The notes below the pieces were generated by a model that worked only from the letters and a program-made list of their open reading frames with translations, did not search any database and had not been told where the DNA came from. From CALCNS01 sp964425745 (GTDB lineage: Bacteria > Bacillota > JAAYKD01), in NCBI GenBank assembly GCA_964425745.1, contig CAYRNW010000003.1, forward strand, positions 100,454 through 164,453: a stretch of DNA of 64,000 nucleotides, written 5' to 3'. Positions 49,974 through 59,079 of this stretch are shown piece by piece. Each line of letters begins with the position of its first letter. Within the stretch, counting starts at the first letter, position 1. The translations under genes were made by a program, and so were the position numbers.

Positions 49974-51536
49974 TTATTGTTTTTTCAGGAAAACTTCCCA
50001 GTCGGCTTTGCTTAAAGCTTTCATCAGAATGAGCAGTGCTGCATAAATGCATAGGCCGAAAACTGTTTGTATTAAAAGCGAAGCGAAGGCGGGTAGCGTC
50101 TGCAAAAAGTAACGTTGGAGCAATACCAGTGCGAAACCCATTAGCAAAGCAGCAATTCCGGGTTTGAGTAAATGCTGCACTATAGAAAAGAAAGAGCCAA
50201 CATTTCGGTAGATGTGATGTAGATTTAGGAGTGCAGCAGCAAAGAATCCTAAAACCGTACTTAGGGCTGCTCCATGGATTCCTAGGATCGGGATTAATAC
50301 GAAATTACCGATAAACTTTATCAAAGCACCGATCAACATGTGCTGCACCGGTCGTAGTGAGTGACCCATTCCTTGCAATACGCCTGAACTAACTTGTTGG
50401 AGGGCAATAAAGGGTAAGCCAAACGTTAGTGTTTGTAAAGCGACTGCGGTGGTACTGCCCATGCGTAGTAGAATGGTCAATGGAAAGGCTATTTGATGTA
50501 ATCCTACAGCTGCAGGAAGTGCAAAAAGAAGTGTCCATTGAAACCCTCTCTGTGTAAGGTTGCGTACTTTTTCGTAATCCTCAAGAGCACGAGCTTCGGC
50601 TATCGCGGGAACCAGTGTAACAAAAAGTGAACTTGTCAAAATTGTTGGAAGTGCAATAAGACTCATAGCATTGTTCGCGAAAACGCCATAGGTGGCTGTG
50701 GCCTCCGAGAGGCTCACGCCAACAGCTTGTAAGCGGTTGGCAATTAAAAGGGAATCTGCTAAAAGGAAAGTAGGAAGACCTACGCCAGCAAAACTGATTG
50801 GGATGGCATAACGCAGGATTTTTTTATAGATAGCTGTGTTACGATATCTTTTTTTGGGGATATCTATTTGTCCAACAGATTTCTCGTGATTTCTGTAAAG
50901 CCAATGGAGGTAGAGAGAGGCACCAATCGCACCGGTTGCAGCACCAAATGTTGCACCAGCGGCAGCGTAGGTCAAACCCAAGGGGAGAAGAATCCAAGCT
51001 AAGAACAGCATTACAAAGATTCTGCAAAGTTGTTCTATGAGCTGAGAAGCAGCATTTGGTTTCATGTTCTGCAACCCTTGGAAATAACCCCGGTAAACTG
51101 CTTGAAAGGATGTTAGAAATGCCGTTGGAGCTAAGGCGAGATACGAAAAAAGAGCTCTTTGATCTTGATGAACCCATGTTGCCATGGGATAAGCCATAAC
51201 AGCCAACAACAAACTTCCGCTAAAGCCTAAAATCAAGCTAAGGCGCATGCCCAAACGAAAGACCTTTTCAGCATGATACGAGTCGTTTTTTGCGGAGAAT
51301 TCGGCAACCAGTTTTGATATCGCAACATTAAATCCAACCGAGGAGAACGATAGAATAATTGCAAAAAAGGGATAAGGGAAATTATAGATGCCAACGCCCT
51401 CTTCACCGATGAGCCACAAGAGGAAAATTTTTGAGAAAACACCCAAAAGTTGGCTCAAAAATCCTGCTGCACTTAGGATGAGGGCTCCAGTCAAGAAAGA
51501 CTGCTTTTCTCCAAACGGAGTTGGTCTTAGTCTCAT
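49974..51536 (-). CDS. SpoVB/MurJ-type lipid flippase (polysaccharide biosynthesis protein)
   Basis: 520-residue membrane protein with about 14 hydrophobic segments, MOP superfamily. The N-terminus FLTGALILSAAGFLSQLLG and the loop QAVYRGYFQGLQNMKPNAASQLIEQ are typical of the SpoVB/YtgP branch that moves lipid-linked wall precursors across the membrane. This branch is found mostly in Bacillota and often in spore formers. It is preceded on the minus strand by a plausible promoter and faces a divergent fusion gene. Confidence 0.88.
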   Translation of the reverse strand: MRLRPTPFGEKQSFLTGALILSAAGFLSQLLGVFSKIFLLWLIGEEGVGIYNFPYPFFAIILSFSSVGFNVAISKLVAEFSAKNDSYHAEKVFRLGMRLSLILGFSGSLLLAVMAYPMATWVHQDQRALFSYLALAPTAFLTSFQAVYRGYFQGLQNMKPNAASQLIEQLCRIFVMLFLAWILLPLGLTYAAAGATFGAATGAIGASLYLHWLYRNHEKSVGQIDIPKKRYRNTAIYKKILRYAIPISFAGVGLPTFLLADSLLIANRLQAVGVSLSEATATYGVFANNAMSLIALPTILTSSLFVTLVPAIAEARALEDYEKVRNLTQRGFQWTLLFALPAAVGLHQIAFPLTILLRMGSTTAVALQTLTFGLPFIALQQVSSGVLQGMGHSLRPVQHMLIGALIKFIGNFVLIPILGIHGAALSTVLGFFAAALLNLHHIYRNVGSFFSIVQHLLKPGIAALLMGFALVLLQRYFLQTLPAFASLLIQTVFGLCIYAALLILMKALSKADWEVFLKKQ

Positions 51537-51572
51537 TGATGAACTCCCCCTTTTTTATCATTGTATGATACG

Positions 51573-51601
51573 ATATTACCTCATAAGCAGGGTTTTGTCT
51601 A
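51573..51601 (-). promoter_or_regulatory. Probable promoter of the flippase gene
   Basis: On the minus strand TAGACA (51601-51596), 17 bases, TAATAT (51578-51573), about 40 bases before the start codon. Confidence 0.45.
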
Positions 51602-51663
51602 TGCTTTATCGAACTTATCTATAGAGTTGACTAGATTTGTTGGAGAAAGAGGTGCTTTTTGCG

Positions 51664-52659
51664 TTGGAACTTCCTTTGTCAAAACTCCCCTTCGATACAA
51701 ACGAAGCGATTACTTATTGCTTTGTAATGTTCTTGTCTACGGACCAGCGGATTCAGATTGGTCAACGAGGAGAAATCTTCTTCCAATCCGGATTTTATGC
51801 TTATGTTGGGAGTGCAAAAAAGAACCCTTCATCAAGAATAAATCGACACTGGTTAGGAATTGGGAAAAAGAAATGGCATATTGATTATTTAAGAGCAGAA
51901 GCCAAACCTCATTCGATGTGGGTGTTCCGTCAAACAATGTTAGAAGAATGCCATTTAGCAGAGTATTTTCGGAAATTTGGTTTTGATTCTATTTCTAATT
52001 TTGGTTCTTCCGATTGTCGCTGCCCCTCCCATCTTTTCTATAGCTCCAATGGTTCAAATTTTGAATCACTTCTCAGAGAATGTAGTCCAGTATTTCTAAA
52101 ATTTTTGGTCGAGAACGAAAGGAGTTTATCGATGAAACAATACCCGGAAAAAATTAGACTCTTATTTGAACGCCGAAGTATCCGTCGTTTTAGCGGAGAG
52201 CGCATTAATAATGAACATTTACTATGGATCTCCGAAGCAGGGCTAGCTGCACCGTCGGCATCCAACCGCCGTCCGTGGCATATTACAATCATTACAAATC
52301 GTGACGAACTGAATCGTTTAGCAGAAGTAAATCCCTACGGAAAAATGTTGACAAAAGCCGCTGCCGCCTTTGTTGTCAGCGGTGATAAAAAACGCATGTA
52401 TGAAGGTGAAGGCCGAGATTTTTGGATCCAAGATTGCTCAGCGGTTACTCAAAACATCTTATTAGCAACCCACGGGTTGGGATATGGAGGGGTTTGGATT
52501 GGACAACATCCACTTCAAGATCGAAAAAACGCAGCACGAGAGATCTTGATGATTCCTGATCACTTGGAACCCTTAAGCTTAATTGCTGTAGGAGTTCCGG
52601 AGGAAAACAAGGAAGCAAGAACTCAATGGGAAGAAACCCAAGTAACGTGGCGAGAATAA
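51664..52659 (+). CDS. DUF123 (GIY-YIG-like)-nitroreductase fusion
   Basis: About 331 residues in one frame. Residues 1-145 match DUF123 proteins: FYAYVGSAKKNPSSRINRHW, then KKKWHIDYLRAEA, then CRCPSHLFY, a fold related to GIY-YIG nucleases. From about residue 157 a nitroreductase (FMN-dependent) begins: LFERRSIRRFSGERI, then AAPSASNRRPWHITI, then LGYGGVWIG. AAAGGAG at 52118-52124 and ATG 52132 lie in frame at the junction, so the nitroreductase could also be made alone (175 residues). The N-terminal start is uncertain: TTG 51664 has AAAGAGG upstream, while TTG 51637 and GTG 51652 are alternatives. No stop separates the two parts. Confidence 0.8.
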   Translation: MELPLSKLPFDTNEAITYCFVMFLSTDQRIQIGQRGEIFFQSGFYAYVGSAKKNPSSRINRHWLGIGKKKWHIDYLRAEAKPHSMWVFRQTMLEECHLAEYFRKFGFDSISNFGSSDCRCPSHLFYSSNGSNFESLLRECSPVFLKFLVENERSLSMKQYPEKIRLLFERRSIRRFSGERINNEHLLWISEAGLAAPSASNRRPWHITIITNRDELNRLAEVNPYGKMLTKAAAAFVVSGDKKRMYEGEGRDFWIQDCSAVTQNILLATHGLGYGGVWIGQHPLQDRKNAAREILMIPDHLEPLSLIAVGVPEENKEARTQWEETQVTWRE

Positions 52660-52660
52660 T

Positions 52661-52702
52661 AAATCAAACGGTGCACATCCATTGATGTGCACCGTTTGAT
52701 TT
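52661..52702. terminator. Bidirectional terminator (fusion gene / asparaginase)
   Basis: A 17-bp perfect stem ATCAAACGGTGCACATC/GATGTGCACCGTTTGAT with a 4-nt loop between convergent genes. Confidence 0.88.
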
Positions 52703-52705
52703 AAT

Positions 52706-53704
52706 TTAGCAATGATTCATCCAATCCTGGATTTTTAAACGATCTTGACTGTGAGCTAGAGCTAATGTAAGAAGAACTCGGGCTTTCTGGGGATTCAAAT
52801 TATCTGCTGTAAGTGCACCTTTTTGCACATATTCGGGTTTGACAGGACCCACCAAACCCGAACCGGTACGACTACCAACAAGAACTGCAATCCCATTTGC
52901 AGTTGCCTTTTCCATGGCAAGACGCAATGATTGTGTTATAGCCCCTGCTCCGGCAGCGGCAATAACGATTCCTTTGGCACCTGCAGCCGCAAAAGCTTCC
53001 ACTGCAGTGCCATCTGCCATAATGTGAGAATAAGCAATGTCAACGCGTGGCAAATCGTGAAGATTACTGACATCAAAAATCGTCTGATACGTATGAAGAC
53101 GAGTAGGTTGGTGATAAAAGCGCACTTCTTCGCCCTTCACGAATCCCAAAGGGCCGCTGTAGAGGCTTTGGAACGTTTCAACTTTATTGGCATTACTCTT
53201 GGTAACATCACGAGCGCAATGGATTTCTTCGTTCAATACGACTAGGACACCTTTACCAACAGATTCAGGACAAACGGCAACCCGCATTGCATTGAGCAGG
53301 TTGAGCGGCCCATCGGCCGAAATTGCAGTGGAAGGACGCATAGAACCAACCACAACAACCGGACGAGGATCTTTTACGGTCAAGTGCAGAAAATATGCGG
53401 TTTCCTCCAAAACATCGGTACCATGTGTAATCACAACACCAGTAAGACTGGGGTCTTCAATAAATTTTTGATTAATGAGATTTGCCAAACGTAACCAGTC
53501 GTTGTGGGTAATAGCGATGGAACCAACATTGAGAAATTGGACCGCTTCAATAGTAGCAACCTCTTGGATTCCGGGAACACTATCGATAAGGGCTTCAACA
53601 GAAACCTCTCCGGGGCGATAATTGGTTGTTTTCCCGGGGGCTCCTATTCCCGCAATGGTACCTCCGGTCGCAATGAGTAAAATTTTCGGGGTGTTCGTTG
53701 ACAT
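52706..53704 (-). CDS. L-asparaginase
   Basis: 332-residue amidohydrolase of the bacterial type I/II asparaginase family, hydrolysing L-asparagine to aspartate and ammonia. The first catalytic Thr is in LIATGGTIAG (about residues 10-20), and the second Thr-Asp pair is in VITHGTDVLEETAYFL. No signal peptide is present, so it is cytosolic. The start has GAGAGGAG upstream on the minus strand. It is followed on the same strand by an M24 peptidase gene located 21 bases upstream of its start, so the two probably form an operon. Confidence 0.94.
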   Translation of the reverse strand: MSTNTPKILLIATGGTIAGIGAPGKTTNYRPGEVSVEALIDSVPGIQEVATIEAVQFLNVGSIAITHNDWLRLANLINQKFIEDPSLTGVVITHGTDVLEETAYFLHLTVKDPRPVVVVGSMRPSTAISADGPLNLLNAMRVAVCPESVGKGVLVVLNEEIHCARDVTKSNANKVETFQSLYSGPLGFVKGEEVRFYHQPTRLHTYQTIFDVSNLHDLPRVDIAYSHIMADGTAVEAFAAAGAKGIVIAAAGAGAITQSLRLAMEKATANGIAVLVGSRTGSGLVGPVKPEYVQKGALTADNLNPQKARVLLTLALAHSQDRLKIQDWMNHC

Positions 53705-53725
53705 TGTTTGTTCTCCTCTCGGATT

Positions 53726-54958
53726 TTATGAATTCGTTTCTACTTCCTTGCGGATTTCTTCGTTATCAAACCATCGGACGAGCCAGATCTGTTTTTGCAT
53801 GGGCAGGAAGAATCGGCAACCGGTTTTTGTGATCTCAATCATTTCTTCTTGGGCAACGTATCCACCGGAGCTTTGAATTCCAAACTCCAAAGTGAACACT
53901 TGTCCTTCTTCTAACACTTGGAATGGTCTTTGCCCGTAGCGTTCCCAACGAGGACCTAACACTGCACCACCGTCGTGTGCCCAAATACCAACTTGATGAC
54001 CAAGTGCGTGTTGGTATTCAGGATAACCTTGTTCTTTTAAGAAGAGACGGACTTTTTCATCGACTTGCCACCCTTGTATTCCTGGTTTTATAAAATCGGC
54101 AGCTAAACGAATTCCTTGTTGAACAACCGTGAAAACGTTCTGAATATCGTGCGGAACTTCAGTTTCACCGGGGCGAAGAATATACCAGCAGCGCTGATAA
54201 TCTGAAGAATAGCCGTCTTTCTTAATTCCAAAATCCAAATGCAAAACGTGTCCGGGTTCAACTAAGGTATCGTCGGGAACAGCATGACCAGCCGTCATAG
54301 CAGGTCCCGATGTTATGCCGGGATCGTCATGCCAATTCCAAGAAGCTGCTAAGTTGCGCTCCGTCATTTTAGTATGTAAGAAATTCGAAATGCTCCTTAA
54401 GGTGCAGCCCGGTTTGATTTCGTGGATCAGAAAACCGAATAGCTCTAACGTCTCCCAGGAGGCAGCTTGTAAGCGCTTCATTTCTTCGGGCGTTTTTTTC
54501 TTGCGAAGAGTCTCAATGATTTTCTCGGCAGAAACGAAATGATCTTGCCATTCGGGAAGAAACTGTTGTAATCGAGTATACATTCCAAAGCTCAATCCGT
54601 CGGCGGAGACATTGCCAGACGAATAATTCAAAGCAATATCCTTAGGGTTTTGCCGGATTAATTCTTCACGTAGTGGTTGCCGAAACGATTCAACATAAGG
54701 AATCACTTCGTCATAGACATGGAGCTGCTCATAATTCTTATGATCACCAGCTCCCAAGATAGCGACCTTCCGGCCACTTCGATAAATCAGGAATGCAGCT
54801 TCCCAAACAACTTGACCCTCTCCAGCTAAAAAAACCATCGCTGGATCACGGGACTCGATTGTTTCGCGTACGTAAGTACACCAACAATCAATCTGGAGGT
54901 CCGTCATGATTTGAACGGCTTGATTCAATTTTTGTTGAATAAGTTCAGAGTCTAACAT
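53726..54958 (-). CDS. M24 family aminopeptidase (Xaa-Pro type)
   Basis: 410-residue pita-bread metallopeptidase with an N-terminal creatinase-like domain. The metal ligands of the family are visible: Asp in LHLDFGIKKDGYSSDYQR, His in HALGHQVGIWAHDGG, Glu in TLEFGIQSS and a final Glu in VAQEEMIEIT. It removes N-terminal residues next to proline or acts as a related peptidase. The start at 54958 is chosen since AAAGGAG lies between it and the longer ATG at 54973. It is likely co-transcribed with the asparaginase downstream and the membrane acyltransferase gene upstream (22 bases). Confidence 0.9.
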   Translation of the reverse strand: MLDSELIQQKLNQAVQIMTDLQIDCWCTYVRETIESRDPAMVFLAGEGQVVWEAAFLIYRSGRKVAILGAGDHKNYEQLHVYDEVIPYVESFRQPLREELIRQNPKDIALNYSSGNVSADGLSFGMYTRLQQFLPEWQDHFVSAEKIIETLRKKKTPEEMKRLQAASWETLELFGFLIHEIKPGCTLRSISNFLHTKMTERNLAASWNWHDDPGITSGPAMTAGHAVPDDTLVEPGHVLHLDFGIKKDGYSSDYQRCWYILRPGETEVPHDIQNVFTVVQQGIRLAADFIKPGIQGWQVDEKVRLFLKEQGYPEYQHALGHQVGIWAHDGGAVLGPRWERYGQRPFQVLEEGQVFTLEFGIQSSGGYVAQEEMIEITKTGCRFFLPMQKQIWLVRWFDNEEIRKEVETNS

Positions 54959-54980
54959 AAAGTCTCCTTTCATAATTGAG

Positions 54981-55658
54981 CTATAACTTATGCCATAGAT
55001 AAAGAAGAGAGAGAATAATCGGTTGATGTATTAGATAGATGTATAACGAGTGACGGCCGACCCACTCAAGAGCGGACAGGTGAAAATCAGGAAAGAGGGA
55101 TCTCTTTTTGGAATAATATCTTCTACCCAGAAATACACCAATGATAGGATACGCAAAATACGGCAATAGAGGAAAATAGTCTGAACTTTGAAAACCACTG
55201 CTTGTCAGACCAAACGGATAAAGCCAGGGATGAATCGTTGTTTGCCGGCTTAAAAGAGAACCCGTGACAATAACAAGCCCAGCAACAGACAGTAGCACGT
55301 AAGTCGGCGTTCTTTTAAGGGGTATAAGAAGAATCATGGCACACGCTAAGAAATGCAGGGTGCCAAAGCGAACAAAATACTGCGGGTTTTGCAAGTAGGT
55401 AACAATCGTGATTAAACCTGCAGCCAAGCTCAATTTCAGAATCTGTTTCCATGGATTTTGACTGAATTGACTACTGATACCGGCCAATATAAAGAAAAGC
55501 GGAGCCGCCAAAGACGTTATTTGCATTGTTATATGAGACAAGGGAAAAGAATAGTGATAGAATTCCACAAGGTCATACATCAAATGGTAATAGATCATCG
55601 CCAGCACAGCTACTCCTCGCAAAGCATCGATTTCAGCAATTCGATTATTCTTTTTCAT
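54981..55658 (-). CDS. HGSNAT-like membrane acyltransferase (DUF1624)
   Basis: 225-residue membrane protein with about seven hydrophobic segments and the family opening RIAEIDALRGVAVLAMIYYHLMYDL, whose His lies in the proposed catalytic helix. The heparan-alpha-glucosaminide N-acetyltransferase catalytic domain family moves acetyl groups across membranes in eukaryotes; the bacterial role is unclear. It sits upstream of peptidase and asparaginase genes on the same strand. Length is on the short side but typical for bacterial members. Confidence 0.83.
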   Translation of the reverse strand: MKKNNRIAEIDALRGVAVLAMIYYHLMYDLVEFYHYSFPLSHITMQITSLAAPLFFILAGISSQFSQNPWKQILKLSLAAGLITIVTYLQNPQYFVRFGTLHFLACAMILLIPLKRTPTYVLLSVAGLVIVTGSLLSRQTTIHPWLYPFGLTSSGFQSSDYFPLLPYFAYPIIGVFLGRRYYSKKRSLFPDFHLSALEWVGRHSLYIYLIHQPIILSLLYLWHKL

Positions 55659-55821
55659 ACTTTTCCGTTCTTTTCTTTGTAACTGATTGAAACATAAGTA
55701 ATCAAATATTAGTTCGATTTACTAAAAGAAATTCCTGCTCCCGGAAGAAACCTCTTCAAAAAGAAGGATTTTAAGATACGAAATGAGAAGTCAATTCAAA
55801 ACAATAAAGGAGGAGATTTTT

Positions 55822-56982
55822 ATGCAATCCATTGTTATTAAGAATGCCAGAATTTATACAATGGCAAATCAAGACGTTCTGAAAGGCGAAATTCTCTTAG
55901 TAGACGGGAAAGTCAAAGAAGTCGGTACTCAGGTCAAAGTTCCAGAGGGTGCCAAGGTCATTAATGCCAGAAATCACTTCGTGACCCCTGGGTTAATCGA
56001 CGCTCATTGCCATATTGGTATGATTGAAGACGCTATTGGCTTTGAAGGTTCCGATGTGAACGAAGCTATCAGTCCCAACACATCTCAAGTACGTGGTATC
56101 GATGGGTTTAACCCTATGGATAGGACCGTAAAAGAAGCTCTTGCCGGTGGTGTTATCACTGCTGCAACCGGTCCCGGATCTGCAAATGTCTTGGGAGGTA
56201 CCTTCTTTGCCTGCAAATTGCACGGAGATTGTGTTGATGATATGATCATCAAAGATCCCATTGCCATGAAGTGTGCCTTTGGTGAAAACCCCAAACGCGT
56301 CTATAGTGGGCAAAAAAAGATGCCTTCCACTCGCATGGGAACGGCAGCAGTGATGCGTGAAGCCCTCGTTGCTGCAGGCAATTATATGAAAAAAGTAGAG
56401 GATGCTGCAAAAGAAGGGAAAGCTGCTCCAGACCGTAATTTGCAACACGAAGCCCTGATTCCGGTTTTAAAAGGTGAAATTCCTTTGAAAGCCCATGCAC
56501 ATCGCGCAGATGATATCTTCACCTCAATTCGTATTGCGCAAGAATTTGGTGTAAAGATTACTCTGGAACATTGTACAGAAGGTCATCTCATCGCCGACAA
56601 AATTGCTGCTTGGAAATTGCCTGCTGTGGTTGGACCAAGCTTCGGGCATCGTTCGAAATTTGAACTCAAAGAAAAAGGTTTTGCTACACCCGGCGTTTTA
56701 TCAAAAGCAGGTGTTAAAGTAGCAATTTGTACCGATAGCCCGGTTCTTCCGCTTGAAAGTCTCCCCTTAATGGCAGGTATGGCTGTCGCTGAAGGTATGG
56801 ACGAAATGGAAGCTATGAAAGCTATTACGATAAACGCAGCCGAAATCATTGGCATTGAGGATCGTGTCGGTTCTCTAGAAGTTGGCAAAGACGCAGACGT
56901 TGTGATTTGGAACAAGCATCCTTTTGATAATGGTGCTAAACCTACGACTGTCATCGTCAATGGTGAAATTGTCATCGGTTAA
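55822..56982 (+). CDS. Amidohydrolase (imidazolonepropionase-like)
   Basis: 386-residue metal-dependent hydrolase. The first metal motif is IDAHCHIG (about residues 60-67), later ligands are in LKAHAHRADD and TLEHCTEGH, and the catalytic Asp is in ICTDSPVLPLE. The C-terminal AINAAEIIGIEDRVGSLEVGKDADVVIW is typical of this superfamily. The substrate is not evident. The ATG at 55822 follows AAGGAGGAG. A terminator separates it from the cyclase gene 57 bases on, so it may or may not be functionally linked to that set. It is unrelated in sequence detail to the other amidohydrolase at 14277. Confidence 0.88.
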   Translation: MQSIVIKNARIYTMANQDVLKGEILLVDGKVKEVGTQVKVPEGAKVINARNHFVTPGLIDAHCHIGMIEDAIGFEGSDVNEAISPNTSQVRGIDGFNPMDRTVKEALAGGVITAATGPGSANVLGGTFFACKLHGDCVDDMIIKDPIAMKCAFGENPKRVYSGQKKMPSTRMGTAAVMREALVAAGNYMKKVEDAAKEGKAAPDRNLQHEALIPVLKGEIPLKAHAHRADDIFTSIRIAQEFGVKITLEHCTEGHLIADKIAAWKLPAVVGPSFGHRSKFELKEKGFATPGVLSKAGVKVAICTDSPVLPLESLPLMAGMAVAEGMDEMEAMKAITINAAEIIGIEDRVGSLEVGKDADVVIWNKHPFDNGAKPTTVIVNGEIVIG

Positions 56983-56991
56983 GGTTTCTTT

Positions 56992-57021
56992 AGGGGTTAC
57001 CAAGAAGGTAGCCCCTTTTTT
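56992..57021 (+). terminator. Intrinsic terminator after the amidohydrolase gene
   Basis: A 10-bp stem AGGGGTTACC/GGTAGCCCCT with one T-G pair, a 5-nt loop, then TTTTT. Confidence 0.8.
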
Positions 57022-57039
57022 ATCAATGAGGTGACTCCT

Positions 57040-57684
57040 TTGAAAGTATTGGACCTGACTCATAGGATAGATGAAGAGATAAACGTATATCCTGGAACGC
57101 CTAAGCCCACGTTACTTGTGGCTCATAGTGTGGAAAGAGATCATTTTGCCGAAACAAAACTTGTTCTTTATTCTCATCATGGAACACATATCGATGCTCC
57201 AACGCATGTTCTAAATCGGGGGAAAAGCCTTGATCAATTCCCAATTTCTGCTTTTGTTGGGACTGCTACTGTTTTAAAAGTTCAGTCATTTGAAGAACTT
57301 TCTTTGTTGAGTATGAAAGAGGTGCTGATACGTATTCCTCATCTGCCACAAGCAGATTTCCTTTTAATTGCGACAGATTGGGAAAGGTTATGGGGAACAC
57401 CAGCGTATGATCAAAGGTCGCCTGCTGTTCCGCGAGAGCTTGTTCAATGGTTAGTATTTCATGGAAAGAAGGGAATAGGTATTGATGCTCATTCCATTGA
57501 TGCCATGGTACACTTAGAGAATCACCGTATCGCGTTGACAGGATCCATGATTATTTTGGAAAATTTAAGTCAGCTATCTAAACTGCCGGATCGACTGTTT
57601 CAATTGATTGCGTTACCCTTGCATTTTAGAGACGCTGACGGATCTCCAGCGAGGATTATTGCCACCTGGGAGGAACAAGCATGA
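57040..57684 (+). CDS. Cyclase / arylformamidase-like metal hydrolase
   Basis: 214-residue protein of the cyclase family (kynurenine formamidase fold). The zinc motif is SHHGTHIDAPTHVL (HxGTHxDxPxH, about residues 46-58). Members hydrolyse N-formylkynurenine, isatin or related amides; the substrate here is unknown. Translation probably starts at TTG 57040 with GAGGTGA just upstream, rather than at GTG 57031 inside that site. The stop overlaps the next start by 4 bases, opening a tightly packed four-gene set that ends at 59765. Confidence 0.87.
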   Translation: MKVLDLTHRIDEEINVYPGTPKPTLLVAHSVERDHFAETKLVLYSHHGTHIDAPTHVLNRGKSLDQFPISAFVGTATVLKVQSFEELSLLSMKEVLIRIPHLPQADFLLIATDWERLWGTPAYDQRSPAVPRELVQWLVFHGKKGIGIDAHSIDAMVHLENHRIALTGSMIILENLSQLSKLPDRLFQLIALPLHFRDADGSPARIIATWEEQA

Positions 57685-58349
57685 GTAGATTATCGGATTT
57701 GACGATGGAAGGGTGTCGGGTCAGTACAGGACTTCTTGTTTCTTGGGAAAATCGATTGTGCTTTGCTTTGAGTCAACCCCACTATTGGGAGAAGACCGAA
57801 GATGGAAAAACCATAATTCATTGTATCGGCATTGGCGGGGGGTTGGAAGGAAACGAAACCTTCACACAGGCGGTAAGTAGAGAAGCAATGGAAGAGGCGC
57901 AGAGTTCAATAAACTTAATCGAACCTCAAGGAGGTAAAACTCTCTATTGGGGTCCTGATCAACCGCTGACTTGGCTGAAGAGCAGTTGGGAAGATAGTTC
58001 TGTATCTCCACTGTTTTTGTGGCAGAAAGAATGGATAATTCGAAAGCCGAATCAGGAACCCACTATGCGACGATGGTTTACTCCGGTTTATCTAGCAGAG
58101 TTTCTACATGAACCGAAGCCATCCATGGAAAATTTAGCAATTGTTCAAGTTCCACGAAGCTTGTTTCCCGAATTACTGAAGCCAATACCGTTAACCGAGG
58201 CTAAAGAACGAGGCCTTCTAATAGAAGGGCATCATTTGCCGCCGGAAGAGGAGACAATGATCGGTTTATCGGGGTCGGCCTTTTATACGGCACAAGTGTG
58301 GGAGACATTATTTCCGAAAGAAGGGGTTGGTAATCAAGATGGCGAGTGA
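57681..58349 (+). CDS. Nudix-like hydrolase
   Basis: 222-residue protein. The segment GGLEGNETFTQAVSREAMEEA (about residues 53-73) follows the Nudix box G-x5-E-x7-R-E-x-x-E-E, with the usual glycine after EE-x replaced by Gln. The catalytic glutamates are kept, so activity is plausible on a nucleoside-diphosphate-linked compound, but the target cannot be named. The C-terminal 90 residues are not recognised. It overlaps the following gene by 11 bases. Confidence 0.75.
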   Translation: MSRLSDLTMEGCRVSTGLLVSWENRLCFALSQPHYWEKTEDGKTIIHCIGIGGGLEGNETFTQAVSREAMEEAQSSINLIEPQGGKTLYWGPDQPLTWLKSSWEDSSVSPLFLWQKEWIIRKPNQEPTMRRWFTPVYLAEFLHEPKPSMENLAIVQVPRSLFPELLKPIPLTEAKERGLLIEGHHLPPEEETMIGLSGSAFYTAQVWETLFPKEGVGNQDGE

Positions 58350-59079
58350 AATCAAAAAGCCTATCATCTTAATTTTAGGGGAAGATGGGATTGGAGGCGA
58401 CGGAACGCCGCTGAACGTATTGCGAGAAGCTTATGGACAAGCAATCATTTTAGCCGGAGGATTCCCTGTTTGGGGAGTCGATATTCGCTCTGCTGAGCAG
58501 TATGTGGAGATTAGCGATGGATTGCTCCTGACCGATGGTCTCGATGTCCATGTATATCGTTTTGGGGAGATGTATCGAGAGGCCAAAGAGATGCATCCTT
58601 TTAGTAGAACTCGAGATGATCTGGATTTCCGTCTCTGCGAACTATTTATTCAACACAAGAAGCCAATTTTCGGGATTGGACGAGGAATGCAAATTCTAAA
58701 CATATGCTTAGGTGGCAGTCTTGTCAAGAGTCTTGAAGAAGCAGGGATTCCACACCCTGGATCAAATCCAATACCAGCTCTTCCTCCACAAGCGGCTACG
58801 CTGGCATATCATGGAATTCGTGTTGAAAAAAACACTCCGCTCGAGCACATCTTGAGTACGATTAAGGATGTTAGCAGTTGTCACACCAGAGCGGTTCAAG
58901 TAGAGAATTCTTCAATGCTGGTTGCTGCAAAAGGGGATGACGAAGTTATTGAAGCAATCGTTCATCCGGAACAACCTTGGATGGGAGTACAATGGCATCC
59001 TGAACTGGACTATGTTAAAAACCCGGCTCATTTAGAACTATTGAACTACTGGATTTCGCTGATTAAGGAGGAGAAGTGA
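58339..59079 (+). CDS. Class-I glutamine amidotransferase-like protein (C26 type) lacking the catalytic Cys
   Basis: 246-residue relative of gamma-glutamyl-gamma-aminobutyrate hydrolase (PuuD). The nucleophile elbow, normally G-I-C-R-G, reads FGIGRGMQILN, so residue 114 is Gly (codon GGA) instead of Cys. The partner catalytic residues are kept in VQWHPELDY. It is therefore either a pseudoenzyme or uses another nucleophile. The ATG at 58339 is preferred to TTG 58327. It shares a one-base overlap with its intact paralogue, suggesting a heteromer in which this subunit is structural or regulatory. Confidence 0.82.
   Translation: MASEIKKPIILILGEDGIGGDGTPLNVLREAYGQAIILAGGFPVWGVDIRSAEQYVEISDGLLLTDGLDVHVYRFGEMYREAKEMHPFSRTRDDLDFRLCELFIQHKKPIFGIGRGMQILNICLGGSLVKSLEEAGIPHPGSNPIPALPPQAATLAYHGIRVEKNTPLEHILSTIKDVSSCHTRAVQVENSSMLVAAKGDDEVIEAIVHPEQPWMGVQWHPELDYVKNPAHLELLNYWISLIKEEK

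Noticed and set aside
55993..56448. 151-residue reading frame on the minus strand
   Set aside because: Antisense to the amidohydrolase metal-site region; no independent support.
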